In this document: positions 44,921-53,601 of the stretch, piece by piece
Layout: each line of letters begins with the position of its first letter
Numbering within the stretch: the first letter of the stretch is position 1
Source of the DNA: Bradyrhizobium sp. AUGA SZCCT0176
Lineage (GTDB): Bacteria; Pseudomonadota; Alphaproteobacteria; Rhizobiales; Xanthobacteraceae
Direction: 5' to 3'
Length of the DNA: 64,000 bases
NCBI RefSeq assembly: GCF_018130145.1
Contig: NZ_JAFCMB010000006.1
Location: forward strand, 310,001-374,000
Notes under the pieces: generated by a model
What the model was told of the DNA's origin: nothing
What the model saw: the letters and a program-made list of their open reading frames with translations, nothing else
Databases searched by the model: none
Program-made: the position numbers and the translations under genes

Positions 44921-45026
44921 CTAGAGCGTTTTCCAGCGAAGTGGACGTCGGTTCGCGTGAAGAAAACGCGTCAAATCAAGAATCTGGAGCCCCGTTCCGA
45001 TTCCATCGGAACGGAAAAGGCTCTAG
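44921..45026. repeat. Dispersed repeat (CTAGAGC...GCTCTAG) inside the dpp operon
   Basis: A 106-bp element with terminal inverted CTAGAGC / GCTCTAG and an inner hairpin CCGTTCCGATTCCATCGGAACGG (over 44990-45014). It fills nearly all of the gap between dppB and dppC. The left part matches the truncated copy at 1-42. It has no coding capacity. Confidence 0.85.
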
Positions 45027-45083
45027 CCGGCCCGAGCACGCCTGCGAACGATTGACTGTACCGCCTGCGGCGGGGTCGCCGCG

Positions 45084-45901
45084 ATGAAGCTCGGCGCCAA
45101 TCTCGTCATCGGCGGGGCGCTGTTCGCGCTTGCGATCTTCGTCGGCCTGCTCGCGCCCTGGCTGGCGCATACCGATCCCGTAATGGATGCCAACCTTTTG
45201 AATGCCGAGGAGCCGCCGAGCTGGATCTGGTGGTTCGGCACCGACGCGCAGGGCCGCGACATCTATTCCCGCGTCGTGCACGGCGCGCGCATCTCGCTGA
45301 CGGTCGGCATCGTCTCGCAGCTCGTCAACAGCGTCATCGGCGTGACACTGGGCCTGACCGCGGGCTATTGGGGCGGCTGGTGGGACGATTTCGTCAACGG
45401 GCTGACCAATCTCATGCTCGCGATCCCGTCGCTGATCTTCGCGCTTGCCATCATGGCGGTCCTTGGACCCGGCCTTACCAGCCTGCTGATCGCGCTCGGG
45501 TTGACCAACTGGTCCTTCACCTGCCGGATCGCACGGGCGTCGACGCTGTCGCTCAAGAGCCAGGGTTATGTGCAGGCCGCACGGGTGCTTGGCTACGGCG
45601 ATTTTCGCATCATGATCACGCAGCTGCTGCCGAACATGGTCGGCCCCATCATCGTCATCGGCACGCTCGGCATGGGCGGCGCGATACTGGCCGAAGCCGC
45701 ACTTTCGTTCCTTGGCCTCGGCGTCCGCCCGCCCTATCCAAGCTGGGGCAGCATGCTCTCGGAGGCCCGCGACCAGATCACGACGGCGCCGTGGCTCTCG
45801 ATCTTCCCCGGCCTCGCCATCTTCCTGACGGTGCTCGGCCTCAACCTGCTCGGCGATGGCTTGCGTGACATTCTCGATCCACAGTCGCGGAGCCGGCGCA
45901 C

Positions 45902-45905
<4 letters not shown>
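45084..45905 (+). CDS. dppC: ABC transporter permease, DppC type
   Basis: A 273-residue membrane subunit. N-terminal helix, then the type-C periplasmic signature WWFGTDAQGRDIYSRVVHGA near residue 50, and five further helices. The EAA loop reads YVQAARVLGYGDFRIMITQLLP. It overlaps the first ATPase gene by 4 bases (ATGA), so translation is coupled downstream. Upstream it is separated from dppB by an inserted repeat. Confidence 0.94.
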
Positions 45906-46874
<969 letters not shown>

Positions 46875-46882
<8 letters not shown>

Positions 46883-47903
46883 ACCTGCGGCGAGGCCCGG
46901 CGACGATGTCATCCTCAGCGTGGAGGATCTCGCGGTTCATTTTCCGGTCGGTGGCGGCTTGCTGGGCGGCGGCCGACGGCTGCTCCGTGCGGTCGACGGC
47001 GTCGATCTCGAACTGAAGCGCGGTGAATGCCTCGGTCTGGTCGGCGAATCCGGATGCGGCAAGTCGACGGTGGCGCTTTCGATACTGGGCCTGCAGGCGC
47101 CGACGCGGGGCCGCATCGTGCTGGACGGCCAGGTCGTGACGGGCCGGCAATCGGGCGATCGAAAGGCATTGGCCCGCATCGTGCAAATCGTGTTTCAGGA
47201 TCCCTACGCCTCGCTCAATCCACGCCAGACCGTTCGCCGCACGCTGGAAGACCCGCTGCGCCTGCACGGCGTAACCGCCAAAAGCGAAATCGACGCACGC
47301 GTTGCGGCGATGCTCAGGCATGTCGGCCTGCGGCCCGAGCAAGCCGGCCGCTACCCGCATGAATTCTCGGGCGGCCAGCGTCAGCGCATCGGCATCGCCC
47401 GCGCGCTGATACTCAATCCCAGGATTGTCATCTGTGACGAACCCGTTTCGGCGCTGGATGTCTCGATCCGCGCCCAGATCATCAATCTGCTGCTGGAATT
47501 GAAGGAAACGCTCGGCCTCTCCTACATCATGATCAGCCACGACCTCGGCGTCGTCGAGCACATGAGCGACCGGGTCGCCGTCATGTATCTCGGCCGCATT
47601 GTGGAGACCGGCCACTGGCGCGAGATCTTCGAACGGCCGGCGCACCCATATACGCAGACCCTTATATCCGCCATTCCCGATCCGCTGCGCCGCGCGCCGC
47701 TCGCTACGACACCGGGCGAGCTTCCCAATCCGCTCAACCCGCCGGACGGCTGTGCGTTCAGTCCGCGCTGTCGTTATGCCGAAGCCGTGTGTCGTCGCGA
47801 GCCCCGGCCATCGCTTGAAGCGCGTCCCGACGGACACGCGGTCCGCTGCTGGCGAGCCGACGAGATTGCCGGTCAGGCGGCGCTGGCCTCGACCGAAAGC
47901 TGA
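46875..47903 (+). CDS. dppF: ABC transporter ATP-binding protein, DppF type
   Basis: A 342-residue ATPase, partner of DppD. Walker A GESGCGKST near residue 58, VFQDPYASLNPRQTV Q-loop, signature FSGGQRQRIGIARAL, Walker B VICDEPVSALDV, MISHDLGVVEHM. The C-terminal extension has CAFSPRCRYAEAVC, the same Cys pattern as DppD. Last gene of the operon; its start overlaps dppD. No clear terminator follows. Confidence 0.95.
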
Positions 47904-48060
47904 GATCCCCAGCAGCGTTGTCCCGCACGACAGCCCAACTGCCACTTGTTCCCGGTCAGGTCAGCCATACGGAGTACCCCCAGGTGGCGACGCCTCCGGT
48001 TGAAAGGCCGCGTAGGCTCGATGACTTACAAAAGCGGGTTTGGGGGAAACGGAGGTTTCC

Positions 48061-48480
48061 ATGACCAACTCCAATGGACGACCGACGCGTTTCTATCGGT
48101 TGATCGCAGCTCGCGTGGCAGGATTGAGTGCGGCTGCTTTTCTCGGGATCAGCACAGCCTATCCACATGACGCGATGCGGCCAGAACTCAACACGTGGTT
48201 CAAGAGTCTCAAGAACAAGGCGGGCGTAGGGTGTTGTGACTCCGGAGATGGCCAGCACGTGGAGGCCGAGTGGGACATGGCCAAAGGTGGCTATAGGGTC
48301 CTGCTGAAGCATCCGCATCGGCCAACCGAACCGGGGCAATGGTTCGACGTGCCATACTCCGTCGTGATCGACCAGCCGAACCTCAGCGGCATCGCGATGG
48401 TTTGGTGGTGGCCGCGCTTCGACACCCGAGGAAGTATGATCCCTATGTTGCGCTGCTTCATTCCGGGACCGGCTGGGTGA
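48061..48480 (+). CDS. Conserved secreted protein of unknown function
   Basis: A 139-residue protein. The N-terminus (residues 18-41) is a signal-like hydrophobic segment ending STAYPHD. The mature part has a vicinal Cys pair in GVGCCDSGDGQHVEAEWD and a late Cys in MLRCFIPGP, with many Trp and Pro. GGAGG lies 5 bases before the ATG. It resembles small extracytoplasmic proteins common in Bradyrhizobium. No known domain or function. Confidence 0.75.
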   Translation: MTNSNGRPTRFYRLIAARVAGLSAAAFLGISTAYPHDAMRPELNTWFKSLKNKAGVGCCDSGDGQHVEAEWDMAKGGYRVLLKHPHRPTEPGQWFDVPYSVVIDQPNLSGIAMVWWWPRFDTRGSMIPMLRCFIPGPAG

Positions 48481-48550
48481 TCCGCTGAGCAAACAATAGC
48501 GCCCGCAAGTGCGCTACGGTCCAAACCCGACTTGGCGAGAACACAGCGCC

Positions 48551-48778
48551 TCACATGCCGCGGCTGGCAAATACCTTTTGGCAGCCCGTGCTCAGCTTGG
48601 CCCTGTTCTGTTGCAGGCATGTTTGAACCGCCCCGTCATCGCCCAATTGCTGCCGGCAAAAGCGCTGTGCATCTCGTGTGCAGGCCTGCTGTTCCTGCGG
48701 TGTACCCTTCTGACCCTGTGCAAACGACAGCGAAGTCTCGGTCAGCAAGATGATTAGAACGAGGACGATTGAACGCAT
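48551..48778 (-). CDS. Small secreted Cys-rich protein
   Basis: A 75-residue protein. Signal peptide 1-20 (ending LSFA). The mature 55 residues carry four Cys in QACTRDAQRFCRQQLGDD and VQTCLQQNRAKLSTGCQKVF, the C-x6-C / C-x10-C pattern of a small helical cysteine-rich repeat. A perfect EcfG-type promoter lies 30 bases upstream, so it is likely a general-stress gene. Function unknown. Confidence 0.82.
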   Translation of the reverse strand: MRSIVLVLIILLTETSLSFAQGQKGTPQEQQACTRDAQRFCRQQLGDDGAVQTCLQQNRAKLSTGCQKVFASRGM

Positions 48779-48807
48779 GACGATTCTCCGTGTGTTGACG
48801 GGAACAA

Positions 48808-48832
48808 AACGTTGCTCCCCGTCTGCGGTTCC
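48808..48832 (-). promoter_or_regulatory. EcfG general-stress promoter
   Basis: On the minus strand GGAAC (48832-48828), exactly 16 bases, then CGTT (48811-48808). This matches the alphaproteobacterial EcfG (SigT) consensus fully. It is placed 30 bases before the ATG of the Cys-rich protein. Confidence 0.72.
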
Positions 48833-48970
48833 TCGATCGACATACCCGGTGGGCCTGGCAGCGGCGGGCCTTTATCCGGCCCGCCAGGACGAATCATATT
48901 TTCGGGAAAAAGCGGCAACTTTTTTCGCCCGATCGAATTGAAAGCAAGCGCGAAAGATTGGGAGTTCAAA

Positions 48971-49180
48971 ATGGATGACGAGTTTCCGCTGAAGACTGCC
49001 GTTGATCGAGCCTGGACCGTGCACCTGGCCACGCACGATGATGTTGACGCGGCCGATCCGCGTCGTTGCTCGCTTGAGAGGTACCTGAGCGGAAAATGGC
49101 AAGCTGGTGAAAGCGATCCCGAAGAACTGACATGCTCCGGACTTTCGTATCTGGATCGCCTCGGATCCGAGAGTTGGTGA
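48971..49180 (+). CDS. Small hypothetical protein
   Basis: A 69-residue acidic soluble protein starting MDDEFPLKTAVDRAW, with no signal peptide or membrane helix. GGAG is 6 bases before the ATG. It ends GLSYLDRLGSESW. It is the first of three tiny same-strand genes (next start 4 bases after its stop), probably one transcript. No family recognised. Confidence 0.65.
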   Translation: MDDEFPLKTAVDRAWTVHLATHDDVDAADPRRCSLERYLSGKWQAGESDPEELTCSGLSYLDRLGSESW

Positions 49181-49184
49181 AGGC

Positions 49185-49316
49185 ATGATGGCAAGCTTTG
49201 CAAAGACCCTGAGCGGACTCGTCACACAAAGCGCGCGACCGGATTGGACGCTGGCCGCCATTGCAACTCTCATGGCGGCCGGCGTCGCAACGTCGCTTCG
49301 GTATGCATTTGGATAA
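49185..49316 (+). CDS. Tiny hypothetical protein
   Basis: A 43-residue frame with two adjacent ATGs (49185, 49188), AAGG upstream, and one possible membrane helix (WTLAAIATLMAAGVATSL). It lies 4 bases after the 69-residue gene and 11 bases before the next. Tight spacing and a ribosome site support a real gene, but there is no homology evidence. Confidence 0.5.
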   Translation: MMASFAKTLSGLVTQSARPDWTLAAIATLMAAGVATSLRYAFG

Positions 49317-49327
49317 GGACCTGAGCG

Positions 49328-49462
49328 ATGGCGGACAGGCGAGGCTTGAGACTCATCGGACTTGCCTTTGCAATCGTGGCCCTGGCCGTGACTGCGACAG
49401 CGGCGGTGGTTGCGACCGCTGAGGCCGAGCGGCTCGACGTGCAATCGACCCGCCAACCGTAA
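49328..49462 (+). CDS. Tiny hypothetical membrane or secreted protein
   Basis: A 44-residue frame starting MADRRGLRLIGLAFAIVALA: a basic start and one long hydrophobic segment to about residue 30, then a short polar tail. The TCAG-poor gap upstream has a weak GGACC ribosome site. Third of three tiny genes in a row. Confidence 0.5.
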   Translation: MADRRGLRLIGLAFAIVALAVTATAAVVATAEAERLDVQSTRQP

Positions 49463-49625
49463 AACGGTCTTGCGCCCATCTTGAATTTGGTCAGGTTTTT
49501 GAGTTTCGTCAGGCTTGTGCGTCGGCAGCCTGCGTCGCAACGCCGCAATGAGAATTTTAGATCGATTGCCGCGCTCGCGCGTTGAGAGTGACGGGCGACT
49601 AACGATCTGCCAGGTAGCGACGATC

Positions 49626-51653
49626 ATGCTTGCACCCAGCCTTCGCCTTTCAGCATTTCTTCTCGGCGTTTCGATGGTAGCGGGGAGCGTGGGCTCTTCC
49701 GCCGCCCAGGAGAAAAGGCATGGACCGCCTGCGGCCGCGGGCCGGCCTGCGGGACCGCCGCCCGGCATGGCTCACCCTGCACCGCCTCCTGCCATGGCGC
49801 GCCCTGCACCGCCCCCCGCCATGGCGCGGCCTGCACCGCCCCCCGCCATCGCGCGGCCTGCCCCACCTCCCGCGATGGCGCGCCCTGCCCCGCCGCCCGC
49901 TATGGCGCGGCCCGCCGCGCCGGCGTTCCGTCCGGCCGCGCCGCAGCAGCGGCCGGCGATGGCGCCCCGTCCGGCGCCACAGATCGCCGCGCCACCGCGC
50001 CCCGTCGCTCCGAGAGTAGCAGCACCGTCGCGCCCCAGCGCACCAGCTGCCGCGAGCCCATCCCGGCAGGATCGGATCGGCCAGCGCGAGCAGCGCATTC
50101 AGCCGCCGCAGCAGGCGATGCAGGAGCGGCAGCGCGACGGGCTTTCGCCCCAAAACGCGCAGCGCCGGGAGCGCATCGACCGGTTGCAGCAGCGCGTGCA
50201 GGATTTGAAGTCCCAACAGCCGGAAGGCCAGCGCGCGCAACGCGCGCAGCAACGGTTGCTGCAAACCGAACAGCGGCAGCTCCAGCGTGAAGAGCGTCTG
50301 CAGCGGCTCCAGCAAACCGCGCAGGAACGGCAGCGCGATACGCTCACGCGAGAAAGCGCGCAACGCGAGCAGCGCATCGATCGACTGCAGCGGCGCGTGC
50401 AGGAGCTGCAGTCGCGACAGCCGGATGGCGTGCGGGCACAACGCGCGCAGCAACGATTGCTGCAAACCGGGCAGCGACAACTCCAGCATGAGCAGCGCCT
50501 GCAGCAACGCGACCTGGCGCGCCGGCAGGAGTTGGGAATGCCGCCCTCCGGCAGGCAGGCCGAGACCGCCGCTGCCGCGGTGCAGGCCGCCGCCCGCGGG
50601 CGGTTTGCCGAGCGCTTCCGCAGCAATCCTGATCCGCAGGTCCAGGCGGCGCTCGAGGGCGGGCGGCACGGCTGGGCTCCCCGCCACGCCTGGAAGCGTG
50701 GCCTGCGCGCGGCGTTTGTGCCGTGGGCCGGCCACGTGTTCTGGCCCTATGCCTATTCCGACATTTTCGAATACACGTTCTGGCCCTCCGGCTACGACGT
50801 CGGATACTGGGCTTACGCCTACGATGACTTCGTCGATACCGTGTTCTGGGGCGCGGATAGTCCATATTCCGCCTATGCCAGGCTCGGCTCGACTGATTCC
50901 CGGGAGAGCGACGGCGCAATCGGCGGCTCCCGGCCGCGCGAAAGCGCGGGCATGAGTCCACAGGCTCTCAAGCAACTGTGCAAGGAGCCCGAAAAGGGTA
51001 TCACCGCCTGGCCGATCGCTTCGATCGAGGAGGCGGTGCGGCCGACGCCCGAACAGCGCGCAGTGCTTGACGATTTGAAGAACGCGGCAGCAATGGCCGC
51101 CGATGCGTTCAAGGAATCTTGCGTCGACTCGTTTGCGATGACACCGCCCGGCCGCTTGCGGGCGATGATGAACCGCCTCAGCGCCACGCTCGAGTCCGTG
51201 CGGATCGTGCGGCCGGCCCTGGAGAAATTCTACAGCTCGCTCAGCGACGAGCAACAGGCCCGCTTCAACGCGCTCGGCCCCGACATCAGCGAACGTTCGC
51301 AGCCGCAGCAGGAAGCGAACGCGCAGCCGGATAGCTGCGGCGATCCAAAGCCCAGCCTGACCAACCTGCCGATCGAGCGGATCGAAACGGTGATACGTCC
51401 GGCGGGCAAACAGAAGGAAGCGCTCGAGCGCCTGCGCGAGGCCACGGAGAAGGCCGTTCAGACGCTGCAGGCGGCCTGTCCGGTGGACGTACCGCTCACG
51501 CCGGTTGGGCGGCTGGAGGCGATGGAGAAGCGGTTAGAGGCCATGATGCAGTCGGCCAAACTGGTGCAGCCGGCGCTCGATGAGTTCTATGCCACGCTGG
51601 CCAGCGAGCAGAAGGCGCGATTCAATACGCTGGGACGGTTCGCGGGCCGCTGA
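49626..51653 (+). CDS. Large Spy/LTXXQ-module protein with Pro-rich and Gln/Arg coiled-coil regions
   Basis: A 675-residue exported protein. Signal peptide 1-28 (ending SSAA). Residues ~50-100: five APPPAMARP units. Residues ~165-300: two 67-residue Gln/Arg-rich coiled-coil repeats. A Trp/Tyr-rich segment around 370-420 follows. Then two LTXXQ modules, ending LEKFYSSLSDEQQARFNALG and LDEFYATLASEQKARFNTLG, each with one Cys pair region. The modules match those of the protein at 34171. Likely a periplasmic stress or envelope protein. A hairpin GCCTCCG/CGGAGGC follows its stop. Confidence 0.78.
   Translation: MLAPSLRLSAFLLGVSMVAGSVGSSAAQEKRHGPPAAAGRPAGPPPGMAHPAPPPAMARPAPPPAMARPAPPPAIARPAPPPAMARPAPPPAMARPAAPAFRPAAPQQRPAMAPRPAPQIAAPPRPVAPRVAAPSRPSAPAAASPSRQDRIGQREQRIQPPQQAMQERQRDGLSPQNAQRRERIDRLQQRVQDLKSQQPEGQRAQRAQQRLLQTEQRQLQREERLQRLQQTAQERQRDTLTRESAQREQRIDRLQRRVQELQSRQPDGVRAQRAQQRLLQTGQRQLQHEQRLQQRDLARRQELGMPPSGRQAETAAAAVQAAARGRFAERFRSNPDPQVQAALEGGRHGWAPRHAWKRGLRAAFVPWAGHVFWPYAYSDIFEYTFWPSGYDVGYWAYAYDDFVDTVFWGADSPYSAYARLGSTDSRESDGAIGGSRPRESAGMSPQALKQLCKEPEKGITAWPIASIEEAVRPTPEQRAVLDDLKNAAAMAADAFKESCVDSFAMTPPGRLRAMMNRLSATLESVRIVRPALEKFYSSLSDEQQARFNALGPDISERSQPQQEANAQPDSCGDPKPSLTNLPIERIETVIRPAGKQKEALERLREATEKAVQTLQAACPVDVPLTPVGRLEAMEKRLEAMMQSAKLVQPALDEFYATLASEQKARFNTLGRFAGR
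49780..49915 (+). repeat. Five 27-bp tandem repeats (Pro-Ala-rich)
   Basis: Imperfect 27-bp units encode APPPAMARP or APPPAIARP. Two are near identical and others differ at silent positions, so the array is under protein-level selection. It is coding, not a CRISPR or intergenic array. Confidence 0.8.
50121..50510 (+). repeat. Duplicated 201-bp coiled-coil segment
   Basis: Bases 50121-50321 and 50322-50510 encode two related ~65-residue Gln/Arg/Glu-rich helices; shared blocks include RAQRAQQRLLQT and the RIDRLQ core. This is an internal tandem duplication. Confidence 0.8.
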
Positions 51654-51911
51654 TTGCAACTTCAGCGCAAACGCAAATGGAGGCCTCCGGCCGTTCTCCC
51701 ACGGAGGCGTTGCCGGTCAAATGGAGCAGCGACAGATCGCCGAAAATTGTGTGCCAATCATCGACACTGTTGTGCCAACAGCGTCACTCTGAAACGTCCG
51801 AAAAGCAGTGCGGCGAGCGTTCATCTTAAATAGTTACCGTGTTTTTTAAAACGGGTTTGCGCTCGCTCCAAAAGACCATATCGACCAAAGCGCGATAGCT
51901 GAGGGTTCGAT

Positions 51912-53591
51912 ATGACGGAAGCAAGTTACGATCTCATCAGGTCCCGGGCAGCATCTTTCAATTGGCGGATCACTGCGATTGCTGCGTTCACGGTTTTGGT
52001 CGTGGCCGTTGCGGCATTGGTCCACGTCGTGCCTTACGGCCGGGCGGTATGGGATTTCGTCTTCATCCTCGATGGCGCCTATCGCATCGGTGTCGGGCAA
52101 GTTCCGCACGTCGACTTTGCTTCGCCGATCGGCCCGCTCACGCTTTACCTGACCCATTTTGCCGAACGCCTGTTTCCAGGCGGGCAACCGTTCATCGGGC
52201 TGCACGCGCTGGCGTGGCTCATGGTGGTGCCGCCGTTCGCCGTCATCGCGTCGCGCATTCAGTTCGGCTGGGGATTTGCCGCCGGCTTCGCGGTTCTCGC
52301 CGTGGTGGTTCTCGTGCCCTACACGCTCGACTCCAGCATGCTCTCCGAGATCAGCTATTTTGCCACCTATAACCGCTTCGCCACCGCGATCCTGTTCCTG
52401 GCAGCATTGTGGTATGTGCTGCCGAAGGCCCGTGGCGACGGCGTGTTGCTGGGTTACCTGCTGACTGCCCTGATCTTCATCAAGATCACCGCCGCTATCG
52501 CAATGCTCGGCCTCGTCGTCGCGGCCGTGCTGCTCGGACGCGCGCGACCCGCCGCGCTGTTCGCCATGCTGTTCGTTACCGCAGCGTTGGCGGGACTGGT
52601 CGAACTGGCGACCGGAGGGCTCGTCTCCGGCTACCTGCACGACATCGTCTCGATGAGTGCCTTGAACCGGGGCGGCGCCGTTTTCCGGCTCGCCGCCTCC
52701 TCGGCGCGCAATTGGCTGCCGCTTGTGGTCACGATCACGATCGTCGTGCTCGCGGCCCGCGAACTCGATTTCATCGCGGCGGTCAGGCGCCCGCTCAATT
52801 TCGTGCGCGAGACCATCGCCCGGGAAGCCTTCGTCGTGGACGCAGCGCTGCTGGTCGCTGTAGCGCTGGCCGCGGAGAGTCAGAACACCGGCGGCGTCGG
52901 ATTGATTGCCGCCGCGGCCGTACTTCTCCACCCGAGCCTGCGCACTACCCGTGGCTGGCGCCTGATCGCCGCAGCGGTACTCGGCGCGACACTCGTGCTG
53001 CCGATGGCCGACGTCGTCGAAAAGCGCGTCGTCTCGACCTTTGTAAGGGAAAAGCAGGGCACGACCGACCACGGCTTTTCAACATTCCTTCCGGGCATGC
53101 GCGTACCAACAGCCACCCTCGCCGGCTCCCGGCTGATGACGCGCCTGCAATCCGAATGGCTGCCCTTCCTCGACGAGACCGCCAACAACGGCTTTGACCT
53201 CGACGGCGATCCCGGCAGCACCAGCCCGGCGACGCGCGCGGCGTGGGCTGTCAGCGTTGCCGAGGCCGGCGCGAACTTTCAGCGGCTCGGCTACGCGACC
53301 AAGGCGCAGCGCTATACGACCATCGATTTCGCCGAATCCTTTCCGCGGCTGCTCGGCCTGACGCCCGCGCGCGGCACCACCCTGGCGATGGATTTCCGGC
53401 GCACGGTGCCTGCGTTTTCCGTGACCGAAGCGTCGGCCTATCTGGCGAACGCGGACGGTGTGTTCTTCCGCACCTGTGTTCTCCCCGGCGCGACCGACAC
53501 CAATCCCGCGACCTTCCGTACCGTGCTGGAACGGGAGTTCACGCGCCACAAGCTGCATCCCTGCTGGGATTTCTACAGCCGTACCCGCTGA
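51912..53591 (+). CDS. Polytopic membrane protein, possible glycosyltransferase
   Basis: A 559-residue protein with about ten membrane helices in the first 370 residues and a soluble periplasmic C-terminal part (~375-559). The first loop holds VWDFVFILDGAYRIGVGQ and the VPHVDFASPIGPL motif, an Asp-containing arrangement like the first loop of lipid-linked-sugar (GT-C) enzymes. No family is certain. It ends 10 bases before a HAD-UbiA fusion that may make a polyprenyl-phosphate sugar, which supports a GT-C-like role. GAGGG precedes the ATG. Confidence 0.65.
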   Translation: MTEASYDLIRSRAASFNWRITAIAAFTVLVVAVAALVHVVPYGRAVWDFVFILDGAYRIGVGQVPHVDFASPIGPLTLYLTHFAERLFPGGQPFIGLHALAWLMVVPPFAVIASRIQFGWGFAAGFAVLAVVVLVPYTLDSSMLSEISYFATYNRFATAILFLAALWYVLPKARGDGVLLGYLLTALIFIKITAAIAMLGLVVAAVLLGRARPAALFAMLFVTAALAGLVELATGGLVSGYLHDIVSMSALNRGGAVFRLAASSARNWLPLVVTITIVVLAARELDFIAAVRRPLNFVRETIAREAFVVDAALLVAVALAAESQNTGGVGLIAAAAVLLHPSLRTTRGWRLIAAAVLGATLVLPMADVVEKRVVSTFVREKQGTTDHGFSTFLPGMRVPTATLAGSRLMTRLQSEWLPFLDETANNGFDLDGDPGSTSPATRAAWAVSVAEAGANFQRLGYATKAQRYTTIDFAESFPRLLGLTPARGTTLAMDFRRTVPAFSVTEASAYLANADGVFFRTCVLPGATDTNPATFRTVLEREFTRHKLHPCWDFYSRTR

Positions 53592-53601
53592 AAGGGCCCG
53601 C

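Noticed and set aside
48900..48970. GGCAAC-N-AATT as a stress promoter for the 69-residue gene
   Set aside because: Both boxes deviate from the EcfG consensus; it could be chance in this composition.
49780..49915. Regular 27-bp repeats that could suggest a CRISPR-like array
   Set aside because: There are no spacers, the units are contiguous and in frame, and they encode a Pro-rich segment of an exported protein.
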